Shown here in pieces: positions 5,569 through 9,367 of a stretch of DNA of 9,367 nucleotides; position 1 is the first letter of the stretch; every line of letters begins with the position of its first letter. The stretch is from an uncultured Terrimonas sp. (GTDB lineage: Bacteria > Bacteroidota > Bacteroidia > Chitinophagales > Chitinophagaceae), in assembly GCA_946886925.1 (NCBI GenBank), contig CAMPJQ010000067.1:1-9367 (forward strand), written 5' to 3'. The notes under the pieces were generated by a model. That model saw only the letters and a program-made list of their open reading frames with translations. It did no database searches and was not told the origin of the DNA. The position numbers and the translations under genes were made by a program.

Positions 5569-6595
5569 TTATATTCACTTCCCTCTCCAACTGCACTCCA
5601 AATTTTTTGTGAACACTGTGTAAAATCTCTTCACTGAGATCATATATTTCTTTTCCTGTAGCGTTGCCATAATTTACCAGTACCAGCGCCTGGCTGGCGT
5701 GCACGCCTGCATCGCCCCGGCGAAATCCTTTCCAGCCACTTTGTTCTATAAGCCAGCCGGCCGCCAGCTTTACCCGATCTCCGCCCGAAGGGGGAGCATA
5801 TTGTTTGGCAGGATAGTGTGGTATGGCAGGATACTTTTTGTGCAAAGCATCAAACTGCTTTTTTGAAATTTCGGGATTCTTAAAAAAACTGCCCGCATTG
5901 CCAATTACCGAAGGGTCGGGCAATTTGGAAGAACGGATATTGATTACAGCCTCTGCAATGGATTGTATGCTTAATTCTTTTACTCCCATTTTTTCCAGTT
6001 CCTGCTGAATTGCTCCATAGGAAGTATGAAATACCGGATGTTTGCGTAACCGGAAAGAAACGTTCAGAATAACAAACTTATCTTTGTATTTTTTTTTGAA
6101 TACGCTTTCCCTGTAGCCAAAGGCACAATCGCCCGCCGTAAAATTATACAGCTTCCGCTCGTGAATGTGAAACGCCGTAAGACTATTGAATACTTCCTGC
6201 AGCTCCACCCCATACGCTCCTATATTTTGCATAGGGGCAGCGCCGGTATTTCCGGGGATCAAAGATAAATTCTCCAGCCCCGCCCATTGGCGCTTTATAC
6301 AGTACTGCACAAACCGATGCCAGTTTTCTCCTGCACCTGCGCGTACATACACATAACTATCATCTTCCTTTATTTCCTCAATACCCATTATCCCGTTCTT
6401 TAATACCAGCCCTTTTACATCTTTTACAAAAAGAATATTACTGCCTCCGCCGAGAATGATTTTTTTTAATCTGGGTTTTGCTTCAATCAATTCACCCAGT
6501 TCATCAACATTGGTAAAATGAGAAAAGTAACGTGCCTGCACATCTACTCCAAAAGTGTTATATTGCCTGAGCGAAATGTTTTCCTGGATTTGCAT
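5564..6595 (-). CDS. murB: UDP-N-acetylenolpyruvoylglucosamine reductase MurB
   Basis: MurB catalyses the NADPH- and FAD-dependent reduction of UDP-GlcNAc-enolpyruvate to UDP-MurNAc, an early cytoplasmic step of peptidoglycan synthesis. The 343-residue length matches the long E. coli-like form. FAD-binding motifs are GGGSN (49-53) and PGNTGAAPMQNIGAYG (114-129). Catalytic and substrate positions are present: the Arg of FGYRES (R162), Ser236 in GNAGSFFKNP (the proton donor in the family) and the conserved Glu339 in LEREV near the C-terminus. Y193 in SYGAI may match the loop Tyr of the long-form enzymes. The protein is intact. The gene is convergent with the ATPase gene and divergent from the HTATIP2-like gene, so it is probably a single-gene unit. 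The ATG at 6595 has no clear Shine-Dalgarno sequence. Confidence 0.97.
   Translation of the reverse strand: MQIQENISLRQYNTFGVDVQARYFSHFTNVDELGELIEAKPRLKKIILGGGSNILFVKDVKGLVLKNGIMGIEEIKEDDSYVYVRAGAGENWHRFVQYCIKRQWAGLENLSLIPGNTGAAPMQNIGAYGVELQEVFNSLTAFHIHERKLYNFTAGDCAFGYRESVFKKKYKDKFVILNVSFRLRKHPVFHTSYGAIQQELEKMGVKELSIQSIAEAVINIRSSKLPDPSVIGNAGSFFKNPEISKKQFDALHKKYPAIPHYPAKQYAPPSGGDRVKLAAGWLIEQSGWKGFRRGDAGVHASQALVLVNYGNATGKEIYDLSEEILHSVHKKFGVQLEREVNII
6563..6592 (+). promoter_or_regulatory. candidate Bacteroidota-type promoter for the HTATIP2-like gene
   Basis: TTG at 6563-6565 and TGGATTTG at 6585-6592 are 19 bases apart, resembling the Bacteroidota -33 TTG / -7 TAnnTTTG arrangement with one mismatch in the -7 box. 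Transcription would begin near 6599, about 30 bases before the ATG at 6629. The site lies inside the first codons of divergent murB. A weaker murB-directed box (caaaataa, 6613-6620, reading TTATTTTG on the minus strand) lies in the 33-base gap. Confidence 0.3.
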
Positions 6596-6628
6596 AGCCT
6601 ATCTGTTCACTGCAAAATAACAAAAAAG

Positions 6629-7291
6629 ATGGAAGCAAAAACAGCAGTGCTGCTCGGTGCAACAGGTTTAATTGGCAATCATTTGTTACACCTGTTATTA
6701 GGGGATGATTATTTTACCACAATCAGGGTGCTGGTAAGAAAGCCATTTGCCTTTATACACCCAAAGCTTGAAATACAGATCACCGATTTCAACGATCACG
6801 ATAATTTTCACAGTGCCCTGGGAAAGGGGGATGTTATTTTTTGCTGCATTGGCACTACGATGGAAAAAGTAAATGGAGATAAAGCACTGTACCGCCGTAT
6901 TGATTTTGACATACCCGTACATGCCGCGCAATGGGGTATAGATAACGGATTCTCTCAATACTTAGTGGTATCTGCTATTGGCGCCAATCCCAAATCCTCT
7001 AATTTTTACCTGCATCTCAAGGGAAGCATGGAGGCTGCTATTCATGCCCTCCCCTATGTGTCGCTTCATATTTTCCGTCCATCGCTTTTGCTGGGTAACC
7101 GCGAAGAAAAAAGAAAAGGAGAAAAACTGGCCCAGTCCATTATGCCTGCACTGTCTTTTATGCTGCCGGGCTCATTAAAAAAATACCGCGCCATTGATGC
7201 CACCGATGTAGCCAAAGCCATGCTTGCCGCAGCCAAATCGGGCAAAGCGGGCATAATGGTGCATGAGTATGCGCAAATGAAAATGACATAG
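6629..7291 (+). CDS. NAD(P)-binding HTATIP2-like oxidoreductase
   Basis: A 220-residue Rossmann-fold protein of the atypical/extended short-chain dehydrogenase group, similar to HTATIP2/TIP30-like NAD(P)H-binding oxidoreductases. The nucleotide-binding loop GATGLIG (10-16) fits GxxGxxG at the N-terminus, followed by a basic residue after strand 2 (R37) that suggests NADPH. FCCIGTT (71-77) is the usual segment after strand 4. Ser115 in SAIGAN with Y127 and K131 (YxxxK) could form a catalytic set. FRPSLLLG (149-156) is typical of the family. The frame is open up to 6518, but translation from there would overlap murB and put 37 residues before the Rossmann strand, so the ATG at 6629 is preferred. 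The leader is A-rich without a Shine-Dalgarno sequence. Substrate and pathway are unknown. Confidence 0.85.
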   Translation: MEAKTAVLLGATGLIGNHLLHLLLGDDYFTTIRVLVRKPFAFIHPKLEIQITDFNDHDNFHSALGKGDVIFCCIGTTMEKVNGDKALYRRIDFDIPVHAAQWGIDNGFSQYLVVSAIGANPKSSNFYLHLKGSMEAAIHALPYVSLHIFRPSLLLGNREEKRKGEKLAQSIMPALSFMLPGSLKKYRAIDATDVAKAMLAAAKSGKAGIMVHEYAQMKMT

Positions 7292-7600
7292 AACGATGGT
7301 GTGCCGTTCGGGCCTGAACGTAATTGGATCGTAACGCGACGCCATTTTAAATTACCGGAACGACTTTTTTTTGATACCAGCTTCCGGTTCCCTGGTCTAA
7401 CATCGTTGCGTCGCAATCCATTCATCGCCTGTACCGCTATTGAACAAAGGCACTTATCTTTATCAGGACTAAAATTGAAATTGGCATTAAAAAAATGTTA
7501 AGGCTGTACGGCCAGATGTGCAGGCTTCTGAAAATAAAACTGCCCAACTGATCTTGTATCGTTGTAGCATTAACCGCTTATACAAAAACATTTCACAAAC
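7292..7600 (+). other. 309-base intergenic stretch
   Basis: No convincing gene is seen; a 66-codon open frame at 7301-7501 has no recognisable features. The first half holds the nested inverted repeats at 7325-7420 and a small hairpin near the stop of the previous gene (gaacg at 7291-7295 with cgttc at 7305-7309). The second half is plain leader sequence for the oxidoreductase gene. A weak -7-like box (TATCGTTG, 7557-7564) has no convincing -33 partner. Confidence 0.5.
7325..7420. repeat. nested inverted repeats, possible structured element
   Basis: Three stems nest: tggat (7325-7329) with atcca (7416-7420), gcgacgc (7336-7342) with gcgtcgc (7408-7414), and accggaa (7354-7360) with ttccggt (7382-7388). 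The inner loop holds a T8 run (7365-7372). An alternative stem pairs accag (7376-7380) with ctggt (7392-7396), and ttgcgtcgcaa (7406-7416) is itself palindromic. It may be a terminator region of the preceding gene, a structured RNA, or a remnant of a small repeat element. Confidence 0.4.
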
Positions 7601-8599
7601 ATGAACAAAAAAATCCGATGGGGCATACTGGGCGCCGGGCGTATAGCACAAAAATTTGCATCCGATTTGAAACTGGTAGAAGACGCCGAGCTTTTCGCCA
7701 TTGCTTCACGCGGCAAGGCCAACGCAGAATTATTTTCCGGCTTATATCCTTCGGCGCTGCAATACGACAGTTACGAGGACCTGGTGCAAAACCCGGATGT
7801 AGATGTAATATACATAGCCACGCCACATGGGCTGCATTATGAACACGCCCTGCTTTGCCTGCAGCATGGCAAGGCGGTGCTGTGCGAAAAAGCATTTGCT
7901 TTAAATGCCCGCCAGGCAAAAGAAATGATATCAGCCGCCCGAACACAAAAGGTATTTTTGATGGAAGCCTTATGGTCGAAATTTATTCCCTCCTGGCAAA
8001 AAATGATGGAACTGACCGGCACGGGACAATTGGGCGAAATAAAAAACGTACTGATCAATTTTGGATTCATTCCACAGGAACCCGTTGCAGACCGTGTTTT
8101 TAACCCTGTGCTGGGGGGCGGCACACTGCTGGATATCGGCATTTACAATGTTTTTTATGCATTATCAGCTTTAGGCAAACCAGATCATATTGAAGCCAGC
8201 ATGACGCCCGCCGCCACCGGCGTTGATGAACAATGCGCTATTTTATTCCGTTACAACAGCGGCGCTATGGCACAACTTTTTTCTTCCTACTCCACACACC
8301 TGGCCACCGAAGCCGATATCAGCGGCAGTAAAGGCCGAATAAGGCTTACGCACCGCTTTTATACACCGGAAACCACTGTTGAATTTTACCCCGGCAGGGC
8401 AGATACCAAAACCATTGTTCCTGTGCAGCACACTGAAGGATGGGGTTATCATTACGAAGCGAGGCATGTGGGTGAATGCTTACGCAAAGGGCTAACCGAA
8501 AGCCCGGTAATGACCCACGCCGACACTTTATTACTAATGGAAACCATGGATGAGATAAGAAGAAAGGCGGGGATCATGTACCCGGCTGATGAAATATAA
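7601..8599 (+). CDS. Gfo/Idh/MocA-family oxidoreductase (dihydrodiol dehydrogenase type)
   Basis: A 332-residue NAD(P)-dependent oxidoreductase of the Gfo/Idh/MocA family. The N-terminal Rossmann domain starts with WGILGAGRIA (7-16), which fits GxGxxA, and has R37 after strand 2, consistent with NADP. ATPHGLHYEHA (73-83) and the catalytic-lysine motif follow, here CEKAF (95-99) rather than the usual EKP, with K97. The C-terminal alpha/beta domain holds LLDIGIYNV (176-184), where D178 and Y182 match the active-site Asp and Tyr of dimeric dihydrodiol dehydrogenases. Such enzymes act on sugars, inositols or trans-dihydrodiols. No signal peptide is seen, so it is probably cytoplasmic. The ATG at 7601 lacks a Shine-Dalgarno sequence. 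It converges on a DUF1080 lipoprotein gene; in other Bacteroidota, oxidoreductases of this family and DUF1080 hydrolases act together in 3-keto-glycoside breakdown, but opposite strands make a shared transcript impossible here. Confidence 0.9.
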   Translation: MNKKIRWGILGAGRIAQKFASDLKLVEDAELFAIASRGKANAELFSGLYPSALQYDSYEDLVQNPDVDVIYIATPHGLHYEHALLCLQHGKAVLCEKAFALNARQAKEMISAARTQKVFLMEALWSKFIPSWQKMMELTGTGQLGEIKNVLINFGFIPQEPVADRVFNPVLGGGTLLDIGIYNVFYALSALGKPDHIEASMTPAATGVDEQCAILFRYNSGAMAQLFSSYSTHLATEADISGSKGRIRLTHRFYTPETTVEFYPGRADTKTIVPVQHTEGWGYHYEARHVGECLRKGLTESPVMTHADTLLLMETMDEIRRKAGIMYPADEI

Positions 8600-8627
8600 A
8601 GAATCGTGTTTTGTACACGGCCATTCT
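8600..8627. terminator. hairpin directly after the oxidoreductase stop
   Basis: agaat (8600-8604) pairs with attct (8623-8627) and cgtgt (8605-8609) pairs with acacg (8615-8619) around a 5-base loop, giving a 10-bp stem with a 3-base bulge (gcc, 8620-8622). It begins on the base after the stop codon. No T-run follows on the plus strand, so termination is probable from position but not proven by the sequence. Confidence 0.4.
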
Positions 8628-8640
8628 GCTGCCACCCATC

Positions 8641-8670
8641 CTGTTATATCCTTCAGCCTGCTGATAACAG
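8641..8670. terminator. second hairpin in the convergent spacer
   Basis: ctgttat (8641-8647) pairs exactly with ataacag (8664-8670) around a 16-base apical part that includes a cag/ctg mini-stem. It lies 30 bases beyond the stop of the minus-strand lipoprotein gene, where a terminator for that gene would be expected. There is no T-run on either side. Confidence 0.35.
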
Positions 8671-8700
8671 CCAAAGCGAAATACCAACCCGGATGCTTAC

Positions 8701-9357
8701 CTAAGGCAACGGTTTCACCATTATATCTTTATAATATACCACACTGTTAGGATCATGTGCCTGGAAGGCGAATGTGCCGGGTTTTATTAAACGGCCGGGA
8801 TGCCCTTCGGGAGCAACGGCATTTTCGGGTTCCGTCCAGTCAATGATGATTTGCCCGTTGATTTTGGTAACCACATGTTTGCCTTCAACCCGTATACCCA
8901 GCTCAAACCATTCATCATCTTTTACAAAAGTGGCGGCAGTATCTTTAATATCATACAGGCCTGCAGTTCTTTTCCAGTCTCTGTGTGAATTGTTTACCTG
9001 TACTTCGAATCCATCATCCGGGAAGCCTTTCTGCTGGAATTTGGTATGAAAATAAACGCCGGAATTGGAGTTTGGCCTGGTCATTACCTGCATTTTGATC
9101 TCAAAATTCTCAAACAAGTGGTTTTGCACCGGTCCGTCATAATACAGGTGAGAGCGTTTACCTGCAACTTTTATAGCGCCGTTTTCAATGGTAAATGAAG
9201 GTCCTTCACTTTCTTTCCAGCCATCAAATGATCTGCCATCAAAGAGGCTGATCCATTGGCCGTTGCCCGCATTCCCATCATGGCTGCTACTTATTTTTTT
9301 GTTGCTGCAGGCGGCAAGTGCTATACTTGCTGCAATAAGAAAAAAAACATTTTTCAC
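8701..9357 (-). CDS. DUF1080 / 3-keto-disaccharide hydrolase-type lipoprotein
   Basis: A 218-residue secreted lipoprotein of the DUF1080 family (PF06439, now called 3-keto-disaccharide hydrolase), whose characterised members cleave 3-keto-glycosides; the fold resembles a concanavalin-like beta-sandwich. The N-terminus is a lipoprotein signal peptide with lipobox LAAC (14-17), giving a mature protein that begins at Cys17. A short Ser/Asn/Lys-rich linker leads to the single domain: SLFDGRSFDGW (37-47), NSNSGVYFHT (96-105), GFEVQVNNSH (116-125), RTAGLYDI (130-137) and the closing segment from FAFQAHDP to VYYKDIMVKPLP. The start is GTG at 9357: the signal peptide begins there, and the nearby ATG is out of frame. 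Only 10 bases of upstream sequence are in the window, so a farther start cannot be fully excluded. It is expected in the periplasm or outer membrane, where it could supply keto sugars to cytoplasmic enzymes. Confidence 0.9.
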   Translation of the reverse strand: MKNVFFLIAASIALAACSNKKISSSHDGNAGNGQWISLFDGRSFDGWKESEGPSFTIENGAIKVAGKRSHLYYDGPVQNHLFENFEIKMQVMTRPNSNSGVYFHTKFQQKGFPDDGFEVQVNNSHRDWKRTAGLYDIKDTAATFVKDDEWFELGIRVEGKHVVTKINGQIIIDWTEPENAVAPEGHPGRLIKPGTFAFQAHDPNSVVYYKDIMVKPLP

Positions 9358-9367
9358 GATACAGTTT

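Noticed and set aside
6518..6628. An N-terminal extension of the HTATIP2-like protein starting at 6518
   Set aside because: It would overlap murB by 78 bases and add 37 residues before the Rossmann strand, which family members do not have; ATG at 6629 fits better.
7301..7501. A 66-codon plus-strand open frame after the HTATIP2-like gene
   Set aside because: No recognisable motif or ribosome site, and it runs through the nested inverted repeats; probably chance.
7593..7946. A 117-codon minus-strand open frame opposite the oxidoreductase gene
   Set aside because: It is a reverse-strand shadow of a strongly supported gene with intact family motifs.

Overview
The window looks like a chromosomal segment from a member of the Bacteroidota, probably a soil or plant-associated Chitinophagaceae-like bacterium. 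Evidence seen: six of the seven visible gene starts lack a Shine-Dalgarno sequence and sit in A-rich leaders, and one -33/-7 pair partly matches the Bacteroidota promoter pattern. The gene content (GH78 rhamnosidase, DUF1080 lipoprotein, Gfo/Idh/MocA oxidoreductase, MoxR/VWA pair) also fits. The family-level placement is an inference.

Layout. (1) 2-1198 (+): the 3' part of a GH78 alpha-L-rhamnosidase whose 5' end lies outside the window. (2) 1350-1868 (+): a hemerythrin-type HHE protein with an apparently complete metal-ligand set. (3) 1869-2634: a 766-base stretch without a convincing gene, containing several inverted and direct repeats. (4) 2635-3732 and 3801-5333 (+): a VWA-domain protein followed by a MoxR/magnesium-chelatase-I-like AAA+ ATPase, probably one operon, with a 10-bp-stem hairpin between them. 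(5) 5334-5563: a convergent intergenic region built largely of degenerate 7-base repeats. (6) 5564-6595 (-): murB. (7) 6629-7291 (+): an HTATIP2-like NAD(P)-binding protein, divergent from murB with only 33 bases between starts. (8) 7292-7600: 309 bases holding a nested inverted-repeat structure. (9) 7601-8599 (+): a Gfo/Idh/MocA oxidoreductase of the dihydrodiol-dehydrogenase type. (10) 8701-9357 (-): a DUF1080 / 3-keto-disaccharide-hydrolase-type lipoprotein, convergent with the previous gene.

How the genes may work together. The VWA and MoxR-type proteins are the one clear functional pair: in known MoxR/VWA and chelatase systems the AAA+ ring and the MIDAS protein act together in ATP-driven remodelling or metal insertion, but nothing here identifies the substrate. 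The rhamnosidase, the oxidoreductase and the DUF1080 lipoprotein suggest glycoside breakdown, possibly by the 3-keto route, but they do not form one operon. MurB is a housekeeping peptidoglycan gene. The hemerythrin and the HTATIP2-like protein have no obvious link to their neighbours.

No RNA gene, CRISPR array, insertion sequence or integrase was seen. The least explained material is non-coding: the heptad-repeat spacer at 5348-5474, the long structured leader before the VWA gene, and the hairpin between the VWA and ATPase genes.
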